Below are positions 16,697 to 24,984 of a stretch of 64,000 nt of DNA, in pieces; the first letter of the stretch is position 1, and the number at the start of each line of letters is the position of its first letter. The DNA is from Actinomycetota bacterium (GTDB lineage: Bacteria; Actinomycetota; Actinomycetes; Streptosporangiales; Streptosporangiaceae). Below the pieces are notes generated by a model. It saw only the letters and a program-made list of their open reading frames with translations, was not told where the DNA came from and searched no databases. Made by a program: the position numbers and the translations under genes. The stretch spans positions 1-64,000 of the forward strand of contig JAFAYQ010000073.1 in assembly GCA_019240215.1 (NCBI GenBank). The letters run 5' to 3'.

Positions 16697-17691
16697 CCGG
16701 ACGAGACCGAGACGCCGGGGGCGCCGCTCAGGTCGCCGGCGAACAGGGCGCGGAGCTCGGCGTCCTCGGCCGCGGTGGGGCGCCAGCCGGTGACGGCGGC
16801 GTTGGCGGTGACCTGGGCCGGGCTGGTCGCGCCGGTGACCAGGGTGGTCACGCCGGGCTGGGCCAGCAGCCATCCGTAGGCGACTTGGACCAGGCTCAGG
16901 TCGCGCTTGGCCGCGAACTCCCGCAACCGGTCCAGGGCCGCCCAGGGCGCCCGGGCGAGCAGGTGGGGCTTGAACCGGGTCACCTTGCCCTCGGCGGGCG
17001 ACTCGTCGCGCGTGTACTTGCCGGTCAAAAGGCCATTCTGGAGCGGGAAATAGGCCAGGAAACCTATGCCGAAGGCCGTCACCGCGGGTATCAGCTCCTC
17101 CTCCGCTTTCCGCCAGAGCAGGCTGTACTCGTTGGTGGTGGCGGCGAACCGCTGATACCCGTGCGCGCGGGCGGTGTGCTCAGCGTCGGCGATCTGCCAG
17201 CCAGCGAAGTTCGAGCTGCCGGTGTAGCGGACCTTTCCTTCCCGCACCAGTTCGTCGAGGACCTCCAGGGTCTCCTCGATCGGGGTGAGGGGGTCGGGCT
17301 GGTGCAGCTGGTAGAGGTCGATCCAGTCGGTGCGGAGGCGCCGGAGTGAGCCTTCGACCGCCAGCCGGACGTGGCGGCGGGAGCCGTGGGCGCCCCAGTC
17401 CGGTGGTCCGGGTGCCCCGTGGCGGCGGCTGAACTTGGTGGAGATGATCACGTCGTCCCGGTGGCCGGTCAGGGCCAGGCCGAGCATGGACTCGCTGACG
17501 CCGGGTTCATCACCGTAGGATTCCGCGGTGTCGAACAGGGTGACGCCGTGGTCGAGGGCCGTGCCCACGATCGCGTCCACGCCACGCTGGCCGCTCGGGA
17601 TCCGGTTCCGGTGACCGAAGGCGGCCGTGCCCAGGCCCAGCTCGGAGACGACCAGTCCGGAGCGGCCGGCGCTGCGAAACCCGATGCTCAC
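16669..17691 (-). CDS. Aldo/keto reductase
   Basis: 340 residues of TIM-barrel AKR. The catalytic tetrad is readable: Asp and Tyr in FDTAESYG, Lys in IISTKFSR, His in LYQLHQPD. The NADP-binding end is VTTLVTGATSPAQVTANA. The start is GTG 17691, overlapping the rhodanese stop (GTGA), so it is the last gene of the sulfonate-type operon. The final 15 residues may be altered because the gene ends at the element remnant. Confidence 0.92.
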   Translation of the reverse strand: MSIGFRSAGRSGLVVSELGLGTAAFGHRNRIPSGQRGVDAIVGTALDHGVTLFDTAESYGDEPGVSESMLGLALTGHRDDVIISTKFSRRHGAPGPPDWGAHGSRRHVRLAVEGSLRRLRTDWIDLYQLHQPDPLTPIEETLEVLDELVREGKVRYTGSSNFAGWQIADAEHTARAHGYQRFAATTNEYSLLWRKAEEELIPAVTAFGIGFLAYFPLQNGLLTGKYTRDESPAEGKVTRFKPHLLARAPWAALDRLREFAAKRDLSLVQVAYGWLLAQPGVTTLVTGATSPAQVTANAAVTGWRPTAAEDAELRALFAGDLSGAPGVSVSSGQPLMRTSS

Positions 17692-18521
17692 CGGGTCGCC
17701 CCGTCCCCAATTTCGATCTCGCGGCCGGGATCGGAGCTCCAGGCCGAGAACGAGCCCACGAACAAGGCAGCGGGCAGGCCGAGGCTGGCCAGCACGGCCA
17801 GTTCGTGAGCGCCGGCCACTCCCCCGCCGCAGTAGACCCCGGTCAGCCGGGTGCCCTCGATGCCGAGGGCGGCGAACCGCTCGCGCAGCGACTGCTCGTC
17901 CTGGAGGAGGCCGTCCGGGTCCAGGTTCCCGGTCGTCGGCGCGGCCTGGGCGCCCGGGATGTGCCCGTCGGCGAACGCCCCCAGCCCGCGGGCGTCGTAC
18001 AGCTCGCCGCGGGCGGCCCAGGCGGCGGCCTGGTCGGCGTCCAGCACGGGCAGGTGGCCGGGGCTGAGCGCCACGTCGCCCGGGACCGGGGTGGGCTCGG
18101 CCGTGCTGACCGGGTGGCCGCCGCGGAGCCAGGCCTGGTAGCCGCCGTCGAGCAGGCGGACGCTGCGCAAACCGGCCCAGCGCAGCACGAACCAGGCCCG
18201 TCCGGCCTTGGTCCCGGACACGTTGTCGTATACCACCACCGGGTCGCCAGCACTGATGCCCCAGGCCCGGGCCCGATCCTGGAGCAGGCCGATCGGCGGC
18301 AGCGGGCGGGCCCCGCTGAAGCCTTCCGGCTTCCCCTGCAGCTCGGTGGGCAGGTCGACGTAGACCGCGCCGGGGATGTGCCCGGCCTGGTACTCGGGCC
18401 GGCCGTCGGGGACCCCGTTCTGGTTGCGTACGTCCAGCACCACCGGCGGCCGGGGCCCGGCCAGCAGGGTGGCCAGCTCGGCGGCGGTGATGAAGTGCTC
18501 GGCGCGCGACGAAGTGGTCAT
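17688..18521 (-). CDS. Sulfurtransferase (tandem rhodanese)
   Basis: About 277 residues with two rhodanese domains: the first has VVLDVRNQNG, GHIPGAVYVDLPTE and VVYDNVSGTKAGRAWFVLRW; the second has LYDARGLGAFADGHIPGA and the active loop YCGGGVAG with the catalytic Cys. It is of the thiosulfate/3-mercaptopyruvate type. It would handle reduced sulfur released by the neighbouring monooxygenase. ATG 18521 follows GGTGAAGGA, 4 bases after the monooxygenase stop. Confidence 0.92.
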   Translation of the reverse strand: MTTSSRAEHFITAAELATLLAGPRPPVVLDVRNQNGVPDGRPEYQAGHIPGAVYVDLPTELQGKPEGFSGARPLPPIGLLQDRARAWGISAGDPVVVYDNVSGTKAGRAWFVLRWAGLRSVRLLDGGYQAWLRGGHPVSTAEPTPVPGDVALSPGHLPVLDADQAAAWAARGELYDARGLGAFADGHIPGAQAAPTTGNLDPDGLLQDEQSLRERFAALGIEGTRLTGVYCGGGVAGAHELAVLASLGLPAALFVGSFSAWSSDPGREIEIGDGATR

Positions 18522-18525
18522 TCCT

Positions 18526-19956
18526 TCACCCGGCCGCTTGCGCCGTCGCGGCCTGGTCACCGGCCCCAGCCGTCCCGTTGGCCAGGTCGGCGTCCGGGTG
18601 GGCGGCGGCTGGCAGCATGCCCGCGGTGAACTGGTTGGCCGGCTTGGCCAGGCCGAAGAACTCACGGAACGTCGGGTGGTCCGGGTACTCGGTGCGGAAC
18701 AACCCGCGGCGCTGCAGCTCGGGGACCACGAGGTCCACGAACGCGTCCAGCGGGCCCGGCAGGTAGGGCGGGAACAGGATGAACCCGTCGGTGGTGCGCG
18801 CCTCGAAGTGCCGCTCGATGAAGTCGGCGACCTGCGGCCCGTCGCCCACCGCGACCTCGTTGCCGCCGGTGCGCCGCACGTACAAGGCCAGCTCCGCCAG
18901 TGGCGGGGCGTCGTCGTCGAGGGCGTGCCGGGCCCGGTCGACGATCAGCGCGGGCCGTCCGGTCAGGCCTTTGAGTTCCGGAATCTGATCGAGGGGAAGA
19001 TCGGCCGGGTAGCTGGTCAGGTCCACCCCGAGCGCAGCGCTCAGCCTGCCCAGATCGGGCCGGCCTACGGTCAGGTTCTGGACCTGTCGGAACTTGGCAT
19101 GCGCCTCCCGGGCGGTGCCCGCCACGAACACCGGCAGGCCCGCGACCAGCGGCTGGTCCTCGTCGCGGCCGTAGGTGGCGAGCATCGCCTTGGTGTCGCG
19201 GTAGTAGGCCTGGGCCGCCTCGAAGTCCTGCAGCAGGATGAACCGGATGTCGGCGTACTGGGCGCCGAATTCATGGGACTCGACCGACGACCCGGCGTGC
19301 AGCATCGGCACGTGCCCCTGCGGCGGCCGGGCGATGTTGATCGGGCCGTTGACGGAAAAATGCTGGCCCCGGTAGTTCAGCCGGTGCACCTTGGTCTCGT
19401 CGACGAACTGGCCGGTGCCCTTGACCGCGACCAGCGCGCCGTCCTCCCAGGTGTCCCACAACCCCCGGACGACCTCGATGAACTCACTCACCCAGGAGTA
19501 GCGGCGTTCGGAGTCCCAGTGCGTTTGGCGGCCATAGTTGCCCGCCGCCTCTTCATTCTTGCCGGTGACGATGTTCCAGGCCATCCGGCCGCGGCTGAGG
19601 TGGTCCAGTTCGGCGATGGCCCGGGCCACCGTGTAGGGGTCCGAGTAGGTGGTGTTGACCGTGGTCACGATGCCGATGTGGGTGGTGGCGGCGGCGATGA
19701 ACGCGGCCAGCGTCAGCGCCTCCGGCCGCAGCACCTCGTTCGGCGCCTCGTACTGGGAGGACGGCAGCCCGACGACCCGGTCGCCGACGAAATAGAAGTC
19801 GAGCTTGCCGCGCTCGGCGGCACGGGCGGTGTCGCGCATGAACCCGGGGTCGAACGTCCCGTGGGCGCTCGCCTCCGGCAGCCGCCACCCGGCCGGGTGC
19901 TGGCCGGACGCCCAGATCGAGAAGCCGAGCTTGACCTGACGGCGTTCTGCTGCCAT
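18526..19956 (-). CDS. NtaA/SnaA/DszA-type FMN-dependent monooxygenase
   Basis: 476 residues of the bacterial-luciferase-like (LLM) superfamily: FSIWASGQHPAGWRLPEA, GKLDFYFVGDRVV, the flavin region AATTHIGIVTTVNTTYSDPY, and SRGRMAWNIVTGKNEEAAGN. The C-terminal VVPELQRRGLFRTEY block is the family hallmark. Such enzymes use FMNH2 and O2 to cleave C-S or C-N bonds of sulfones, sulfonates or chelators. Its place after SsuABC-like genes and before a rhodanese points to an organosulfur substrate. It needs a separate flavin reductase, which is not in the window. AAAAGGAC precedes the ATG. Confidence 0.92.
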   Translation of the reverse strand: MAAERRQVKLGFSIWASGQHPAGWRLPEASAHGTFDPGFMRDTARAAERGKLDFYFVGDRVVGLPSSQYEAPNEVLRPEALTLAAFIAAATTHIGIVTTVNTTYSDPYTVARAIAELDHLSRGRMAWNIVTGKNEEAAGNYGRQTHWDSERRYSWVSEFIEVVRGLWDTWEDGALVAVKGTGQFVDETKVHRLNYRGQHFSVNGPINIARPPQGHVPMLHAGSSVESHEFGAQYADIRFILLQDFEAAQAYYRDTKAMLATYGRDEDQPLVAGLPVFVAGTAREAHAKFRQVQNLTVGRPDLGRLSAALGVDLTSYPADLPLDQIPELKGLTGRPALIVDRARHALDDDAPPLAELALYVRRTGGNEVAVGDGPQVADFIERHFEARTTDGFILFPPYLPGPLDAFVDLVVPELQRRGLFRTEYPDHPTFREFFGLAKPANQFTAGMLPAAAHPDADLANGTAGAGDQAATAQAAG

Positions 19957-19998
19957 GTGAAAAGTCCTTTTGGGTCGGGCCGCCCGGCGGGGCAGCGG

Positions 19999-20841
19999 CT
20001 AAACCTCGCGCAGTTCGTTGTGCAGCGCGATCAGTTCGGGCTCGGAGTAGATGTCGCGCACCTCGTGCGGCCCGGCCCGGCGCGGGATCGTGAACTCGCG
20101 GACCACCCGGCCCGGCCGGGGCGCCAGCGCCAGGACCCGGTCCGACAGCGACACCGCCTCGGCCAGGTCGTGGGTGACCAGCAGCACGGTCGTGCCCAGG
20201 TCGTTGCACACCCCGGCCAGCACCTGGTGCAGGGCCAGCCGGGTGGTGCCGTCGAGCGCCCCGAACGGCTCGTCCAGCAGCAGCACCGGCGGCCCGTAGA
20301 TCAGCGCCCGGGCCAGGCTGACCCGCTGCCGCATGCCGCCGGACAGCTGATGCGGGTAGTGGCCGGCGAAGCCGGCCAGCCCGACCCGGTCGAGCAGGCC
20401 GGCTGCCCGGGTGAGCCGTTCCTGCTTCGGTGTCCGTGCCAGTTCGAGCGGGAACGCGACGTTCCTGAGCGCGGTCCGCCACGGCAGCAGGGTGTCGTGC
20501 TGGGTCATGTAGCCGACCACCGGTACCCCGGCGCCGGCCGGGTTCGCGCCGGTGATCGTGACCTGCCCGCGGGTGGGGGTGAGCAGCCCGGCCAGGATGT
20601 TGAGCAGGGTGGTCTTGCCGCTGCCGCTCGGCCCGACCAGGCTGACGAACTCGCCGGGCTGGACCACCAGGTCGGTCCGGGCCAGCGCGACGACCGGCTG
20701 GCCAGCCGAGGTGCCAGCCAAGCTGTAGGTGTGCTCGATACCGGTGGCGACGATCGCGCCGTGCGGCTGGGCGGCCGGTCCGGGGCGGGCGGCGGCCGGG
20801 TCCGGGGTGCTGGCGGATGCGGTGGCCGGGCGGGTGCTCAT
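19999..20841 (-). CDS. Sulfonate/nitrate-type ABC transporter ATP-binding protein
   Basis: 280 residues. Walker A GPSGSGKTT, signature LSGGMRQRVSLARAL, Walker B LLLDEPFGALD and H-loop VTHDLAEAV are complete. It matches the SsuB/TauB/NrtD class. An Ala/Pro-rich N-terminal tail of about 30 residues precedes the domain. ATG 20841 overlaps the permease stop by 4 bases (ATGA). Confidence 0.93.
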   Translation of the reverse strand: MSTRPATASASTPDPAAARPGPAAQPHGAIVATGIEHTYSLAGTSAGQPVVALARTDLVVQPGEFVSLVGPSGSGKTTLLNILAGLLTPTRGQVTITGANPAGAGVPVVGYMTQHDTLLPWRTALRNVAFPLELARTPKQERLTRAAGLLDRVGLAGFAGHYPHQLSGGMRQRVSLARALIYGPPVLLLDEPFGALDGTTRLALHQVLAGVCNDLGTTVLLVTHDLAEAVSLSDRVLALAPRPGRVVREFTIPRRAGPHEVRDIYSEPELIALHNELREV

Positions 20842-21671
20842 CGCCGCTCCCGCGGCTGCCAGACCAGCAGCCGCTGCTCGGCCAGCCGGACCAGGAACAG
20901 CAACCCCTGGGTCACGATGACCAGCACCAGCACCGCCCCGAACAGGCCGGGCATGTCGAGGTTGTTGCCGGAGCTGGTGATCAGGTAGCCCAGGCCCTTG
21001 TTGGAGGCCAGGAATTCGATCACGATGACCGCGAACACGGCCCGGGGCAGCGACTGCTTGACCCCTGAGATCAGGTACGGCATCGCGTCCCAGAACTGGA
21101 TCTTGGTCAGCCGCTGCCGCCGCGACGCGTGCAGGATGCGCCCCAGCTCGAGCAAGTCGGGGCTGGTCTCGCGGAGCCCGGTGAAGGCGTTGGCGAAGAA
21201 CGAGCAGAACGTGGTGAGCGCGGCGACCACGATCTTCGGTTCCAGCCCGAGGCCGAACCAGATGATCAGCAGCGGGGCCAGGGCCACGAACGGCACCGCG
21301 CCGAGGGCCAGGATGTAGGTCTCGAAGAACCGGCCGAGCGGCGCGACCTCCACGAACAGCACGGCCGCGGCCAGCGCCACGATGACGCCGATGACGAAGC
21401 CGGCCAGGAGCGCGATCAAGGTCGGCCGGAGGTTCTGCCACAGCGTGCCGTTGCCGAGCCACTGGTACAGCCGGACCGCGATCGTGGACGGGCTGGCCAC
21501 CAGCAGCGGGTCGATCCAGCGGCCGGACGCGTACTGCCAGACGCCCAGGATCGCGGCGACGAACAGCACGTGCAGGGCGGGCATCGTCAGCTTGCGGCGG
21601 CCGGCCGCCAGCCGCCGGCCGGGTGTCCTCCCGGCCGGCGGGGTGGTGGGCTCGACCTGGACAGCTGTCAC
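20838..21671 (-). CDS. Sulfonate/nitrate-type ABC transporter permease
   Basis: 277 residues, about six membrane segments, with a BPD-type EAA loop (ELGRILHASRRQRLTKIQFWDAMP region). It matches the SsuC/TauC class and forms the channel with the ATPase encoded next. Coupled by 4-base overlaps at both ends. Confidence 0.92.
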   Translation of the reverse strand: MTAVQVEPTTPPAGRTPGRRLAAGRRKLTMPALHVLFVAAILGVWQYASGRWIDPLLVASPSTIAVRLYQWLGNGTLWQNLRPTLIALLAGFVIGVIVALAAAVLFVEVAPLGRFFETYILALGAVPFVALAPLLIIWFGLGLEPKIVVAALTTFCSFFANAFTGLRETSPDLLELGRILHASRRQRLTKIQFWDAMPYLISGVKQSLPRAVFAVIVIEFLASNKGLGYLITSSGNNLDMPGLFGAVLVLVIVTQGLLFLVRLAEQRLLVWQPRERR

Positions 21672-22816
21672 TGACCCGATCCCAGCGAGTTCAGATAGGA
21701 CGGGTCGAACACATCGGTGTCGGGCACGTTGGCGCTGGCCGGGATCTCACCGCTGGCCTTGGCCAGCTGCAGGTTGGCGGTGATGGCGGCGGCCGGCATG
21801 ACCAGCGAGTAGTCGACAGTCTGGTTGGTCGCCTTGACGTTGGCGAGCACGGCCGAGGCGGGCACGGACGGGAAGTGCTGGCCGACGACCTGGGCTTCCT
21901 GGGCCACCGTGTGGTTCTTGATCCACTGGGCGCCTTCGAGCTCGGCCTTGAGGAACTTGCTCACCGTGGCCTTGTTGGCCTGGCCCCACTTCTGGCTGAG
22001 GATCCAGCCGGTCCCGCCGGTGCCCAGCTCGATCGGGCTGAGGGCGGAGGCGACCGCGGCGTCGGTGGGGTCGAACACGTTCACGCCCAGGCCTTTGGCC
22101 AGCTCCTGCTGGTCCTGGTAGGCGGTCGGCCAGTAGGCGCTGACGGCGCCGCCCTCGAACGAGGCCTGGTCGGCGGTGTTGTTGCCCAGGTTCACCTTGT
22201 TGAGGCCGGACTTGGGGTCGAGGCCGCCGTAAGTGGCGAGGATCTCGGTGTAGTGGTCCTGCAACCCGCCGGCCGCGTGGGTGCCCCACGAGGTGCCCTT
22301 GAGCTTGGCGATCCGCTGCTTGAGCGGGAGGGCCTGGAACTGGGCCGGGGTGAGCCCCTTGCTGGCCAGCCACTTCTTCGACACCACCGCGTAGGTGATC
22401 GACCGGGTGGCCTCGGTGGCGACGGCGACCAGCTTGTGGGAGGTGCTGTAGGTCTCGACCGAGGTCGACGGAGCGTACTCGCCGATGTCGATCTTGCCCG
22501 CGATCTCGGCTTCGACGATGGGCGGCCCGCCGTTCAGGGCGGTCACGTTGATGTTCAGGCCCTGCTTTTTGAAGAAGCCCTCGTGCTCGGCGATCTCGAA
22601 CGGGCCGCCGGTGGCGGTGGCCGGGCCGGACAGCGCGAGCTGGACGGTGGTGGTGGCGGAGGTCTCGGCGCCGCCGGTGGCCTTCGCCCCCGAACTGCAG
22701 GCGGCGACCGCACCGGTGACCAGGGCGAGGCTCACGGCGCCGGCCGCGTAGCGCAGCGGGTGCCGTCGCCCGGGGCGCCGGGACGATGGGCGGTCTGGTG
22801 TGGTCGTTAGCTGCAT
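21668..22816 (-). CDS. SsuA/NMT1-type substrate-binding lipoprotein
   Basis: 382 residues. The lipoprotein signal ends at Cys40 (AVAAC). The mature part has the sulfonate/nitrate/taurine-binding pattern: GGPFEIAEHEGFFKKQGLNI, IVEAEIAGKIDIGEYAPS, then ASFEGGAVSAYWPTAY. First gene of the operon to 16669. Two candidate operators lie upstream at 22893-22900 and 22942-22963. The exact ligand is unknown. Confidence 0.92.
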   Translation of the reverse strand: MQLTTTPDRPSSRRPGRRHPLRYAAGAVSLALVTGAVAACSSGAKATGGAETSATTTVQLALSGPATATGGPFEIAEHEGFFKKQGLNINVTALNGGPPIVEAEIAGKIDIGEYAPSTSVETYSTSHKLVAVATEATRSITYAVVSKKWLASKGLTPAQFQALPLKQRIAKLKGTSWGTHAAGGLQDHYTEILATYGGLDPKSGLNKVNLGNNTADQASFEGGAVSAYWPTAYQDQQELAKGLGVNVFDPTDAAVASALSPIELGTGGTGWILSQKWGQANKATVSKFLKAELEGAQWIKNHTVAQEAQVVGQHFPSVPASAVLANVKATNQTVDYSLVMPAAAITANLQLAKASGEIPASANVPDTDVFDPSYLNSLGSGQ

Positions 22817-22892
22817 CAGGTGTCGTTCTCCCGGTCGTTTACCCGCGGGAAGCAGAGCGGACAGTCACGAGGTCTGCAGGTCAATGCCTACG

Positions 22893-22900
22893 TGTATACA
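22893..22900. promoter_or_regulatory. TGTATACA palindrome, candidate GntR operator
   Basis: A perfect 8-base palindrome 77 bases upstream of the binding-protein start. FadR-subfamily GntR proteins bind T.GT-N-AC.A dyads of this kind, and one is encoded 350 bases away at 23253-23951. A second GTAT-N7-ATAC dyad is at 22925-22939. Confidence 0.4.
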
Positions 22901-22941
22901 TAACGAACATCAGTGTCCGCACGCGTATGCACATGATACTG

Positions 22942-22963
22942 GACTAATCCTATCGGAGTAGTC
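22942..22963. promoter_or_regulatory. 22-base near-palindrome, candidate operator
   Basis: GACTAATCC, then TATCGG, then AGTAGTC; the two halves pair except at two positions. It overlaps the likely -35 (TTGACT, minus strand). ACTAAT...GTAGTC ends also flank the dyad at 24146-24178 before the TauD-like operon, suggesting a shared regulator. Confidence 0.45.
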
Positions 22964-23252
22964 AAGAATTGGGCTAGCCCGATTGTTGGAGCACGAGGTC
23001 AGCGCCGTTGTGGGGTGGCCGTCGTGGGCGGGCGAGCCGCTGCGGACGGGTCGACGCGCGCGAACCTTTCGGGATGGCTGGCCGCTGCCGGGTAGGTCGG
23101 CCAATGCCGATGAGCGGGTCGCTGCGGGATGGCGAGCCGGCGCCGGCGGGTGGCCCGGGCCGGAAGATGGTGCCATCGACCCGGTGAGCCGCCCCGGGCC
23201 GGCTGGGAGGTGGGGGCCCGCCGGGGTCAGCTGGCCGGCCCTGGACGGCTGG

Positions 23253-23951
23253 CTACATGCCGTCCTTGATCAGCGACTGGATCCGCCAGTCGCGCATGCG
23301 GCACAGGTGGTCGGCCATGGCCGCCCCGGCCGCGGCCTGGTCGCCGGCGGCGATGGCGGCCAGGATGACGGCGTGCTCCTCGGCTGACCGGTCGTCCGGC
23401 TGGGGGGTGAACGTGCGCGGCCGGAGCAGCAGCAGCAGCGAGTCCAGGCGGGCCAGCAGGTCGCTGATGGTGGCGTTGTGGGCGGACAGCCGCAATGCGT
23501 CGTGCCATTTGTTGTTGAGCGGCCCGAACTGGGCCGGATCGGCCTCGGCCCGCCGTTCGTCCAGCACGTAGGCCATCCGCGCCAGATCGATGTCGGTGCG
23601 GTTGCGGGCGGCCAGTTCGGCGCTACGGCCCTCCAGCGCGATCCGGGCCTCGTAGATCTCGAGGATCTCTTCCGGGTTGCGCTGCCGGATCCGGAAGCCA
23701 CGGGTCGACCGCTCGATCAGCCCGTCCTGGGCCAGCCGCCCGAGCGCCTCCCGGACCGGCGTCCGCGACACCCCGTACTTCGCGCTCAGCGCCGTCTCCA
23801 GCAGGATCGTCCCGGGCGCGAACGCCCCGTTGAGGATGTCCTTGCGCAACCGCGCGTACTGCAGGTCGGTCGAGTCGAAGCGAGCGGGCCGGGCGGGCGG
23901 CGACGACGGATCGGCGGCCGCCATCCGCCGGTCAGGTTCCGCTGCTGCCAC
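23253..23951 (-). CDS. GntR-family regulator (FCD type)
   Basis: 232 residues. The N-terminal wHTH is clear: YARLRKDILNGAFAPGTIL, VSRTPVREALGRLAQDGLIE, RGFRIRQ. The C-terminal helical FCD effector domain follows (IYEARIALEGRSAELAA, HDALRLSAHNATI, HAVILAAIAAGDQAAA) with metal/ligand His residues. It lies between the sulfonate-type operon and the TauD-like operon and is the obvious local regulator of both. Confidence 0.9.
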   Translation of the reverse strand: MAAAEPDRRMAAADPSSPPARPARFDSTDLQYARLRKDILNGAFAPGTILLETALSAKYGVSRTPVREALGRLAQDGLIERSTRGFRIRQRNPEEILEIYEARIALEGRSAELAARNRTDIDLARMAYVLDERRAEADPAQFGPLNNKWHDALRLSAHNATISDLLARLDSLLLLLRPRTFTPQPDDRSAEEHAVILAAIAAGDQAAAGAAMADHLCRMRDWRIQSLIKDGM

Positions 23952-24145
23952 GACTGCACTCCACCGTCTGCTCCTGCTTCCGCGGGGGACGCCACCCGGC
24001 CACGCACCCTAGACCGTACCCCACCGGGCCCGGCCCGATCCTGACGGACGATGCCGGCCGAGGGCGGGGCGAGGGCCGGGGCCCCGGGCGGAAGGCTGGC
24101 GGCCCGCAGGCAATTAGCCGGCTTCCAGACGTTGTCACCACCCAC

Positions 24146-24178
24146 TAATTCCCATATTTTAGATAGGGAAAGTAGTCT
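24146..24178. promoter_or_regulatory. Inverted repeat upstream of the TauD-like operon
   Basis: ACTAATTCCC, a 12-base AT-rich spacer, then GGGAAAGTAGTC. The halves are imperfectly complementary. The same outer ends occur at 22942-22963, and ATAGGGAAAGT recurs at 40219-40229. It ends about 20 bases before the GTG start, so it would block transcription or early elongation if bound. Confidence 0.45.
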
Positions 24179-24198
24179 TTTGGCAGAAGGGTGTATTC

Positions 24199-24984
24199 GT
24201 GACTACCGTCGTCCCCTTCCAGGTTCAGCAGGCCAGCCCCGGGCTCGGGGCCGAGATCAGCGGCGTGGACCTCACCCGGCCGGTCGACGAGGCGACCGCC
24301 AATGCGTTGCGGCAGGCGTTCGTCGATCACAAGGTGCTGGTCTTCCGCGGCCAGCAGCTGACCCCGGATCAGCAGGTCGAGGCGGTGCGGATCTTCGAGG
24401 AACCGTTCGACCACCCGACCGCGGTGCACCGGCATCCCGACAACCCGCTGGTCTACGTCTACGAGCTGGAGAAGTCCGGGCTGGCGGCCCACTGGCACGT
24501 CGGCGGGCTGTGGCGCACTCCCCCGTTCGGCATCGAATCGCTCACCTACCAGGTGGTGCCCGAGGTCGGCGGGCACACGCTGTGGGCCGACCTGCAGGCC
24601 GCCTACGACGACCTGTCCGCCCCCGTCCAGGACCTGCTGGAGAACGTGAGCGCGGTCTACGACGGTAACGCGGTCAACTACGGCGGCGGTGACAAAGAGC
24701 CGCTGGCCGCCACGATCGAGCATCCGGTAGTGCGGGCGCACCGCGTCACCGGCCGCAAGGGCCTGTTCCTCAGCCACTCCGCGCTCCGGCTGACCGGGCT
24801 CGAGCCAGCCGAGAGCCAGGCGCTGCTGCCGTTCCTGCTGGCTCACGCCTCCTCCCCCGACTACACGATCAACTACGGCTGGCGGCCCGGGGACTTCGTG
24901 CTCTGGGACAACCTGGCCACCTGGCACTACGCGGTCAACGACTACGACGGGCCGCGCGCCTACCGCAAGGTCATCGCCGGCTGA
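24199..24984 (+). CDS. TauD/TfdA-family Fe/2-oxoglutarate enzyme with HxG motif
   Basis: 261 residues of TauD fold. The N-terminal GAEISGVDLTRPVDE and VLVFRGQQLTPDQQ are typical. The iron motif, normally WHxD, reads W-H100-V-G102, so the carboxylate ligand is missing. The distal His is H243 in WDNLATWHY, and the 2-oxoglutarate Arg is in RAYRK near the end. HxG/HxA is the ligand set of Fe/2-oxoglutarate radical halogenases, where chloride fills the empty site; a dead or redirected enzyme is the alternative. The start is GTG 24199 with AGAAGGG upstream. TGATG couples it to the next gene. Confidence 0.9.
   Translation: MTTVVPFQVQQASPGLGAEISGVDLTRPVDEATANALRQAFVDHKVLVFRGQQLTPDQQVEAVRIFEEPFDHPTAVHRHPDNPLVYVYELEKSGLAAHWHVGGLWRTPPFGIESLTYQVVPEVGGHTLWADLQAAYDDLSAPVQDLLENVSAVYDGNAVNYGGGDKEPLAATIEHPVVRAHRVTGRKGLFLSHSALRLTGLEPAESQALLPFLLAHASSPDYTINYGWRPGDFVLWDNLATWHYAVNDYDGPRAYRKVIAG

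Larger units (their letters stand above)
22817..23252. other. Intergenic region with the sulfonate-operon promoter
   Basis: The left half (to about 22990) is AT-richer and holds the promoter of the minus-strand operon, with TTGACT on the minus strand at about 22961-22966 and the two candidate operators. The right half (22990-23252) is GC-rich with no convincing gene on either strand; it is the 3' flank of the GntR gene. Confidence 0.5.

Noticed and set aside
18376-20988. Very long plus-strand open frame (870 codons)
   Set aside because: It is antisense to the rhodanese, monooxygenase and ABC ATPase genes. The product is low-complexity Arg/Gly/Val/Asp-rich, as expected of antisense frames in high-GC DNA.
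22983-23252. Plus-strand open frame after the sulfonate promoter
   Set aside because: Gly/Arg/Trp-rich product with no domain or ribosome site, running antisense into the GntR gene.
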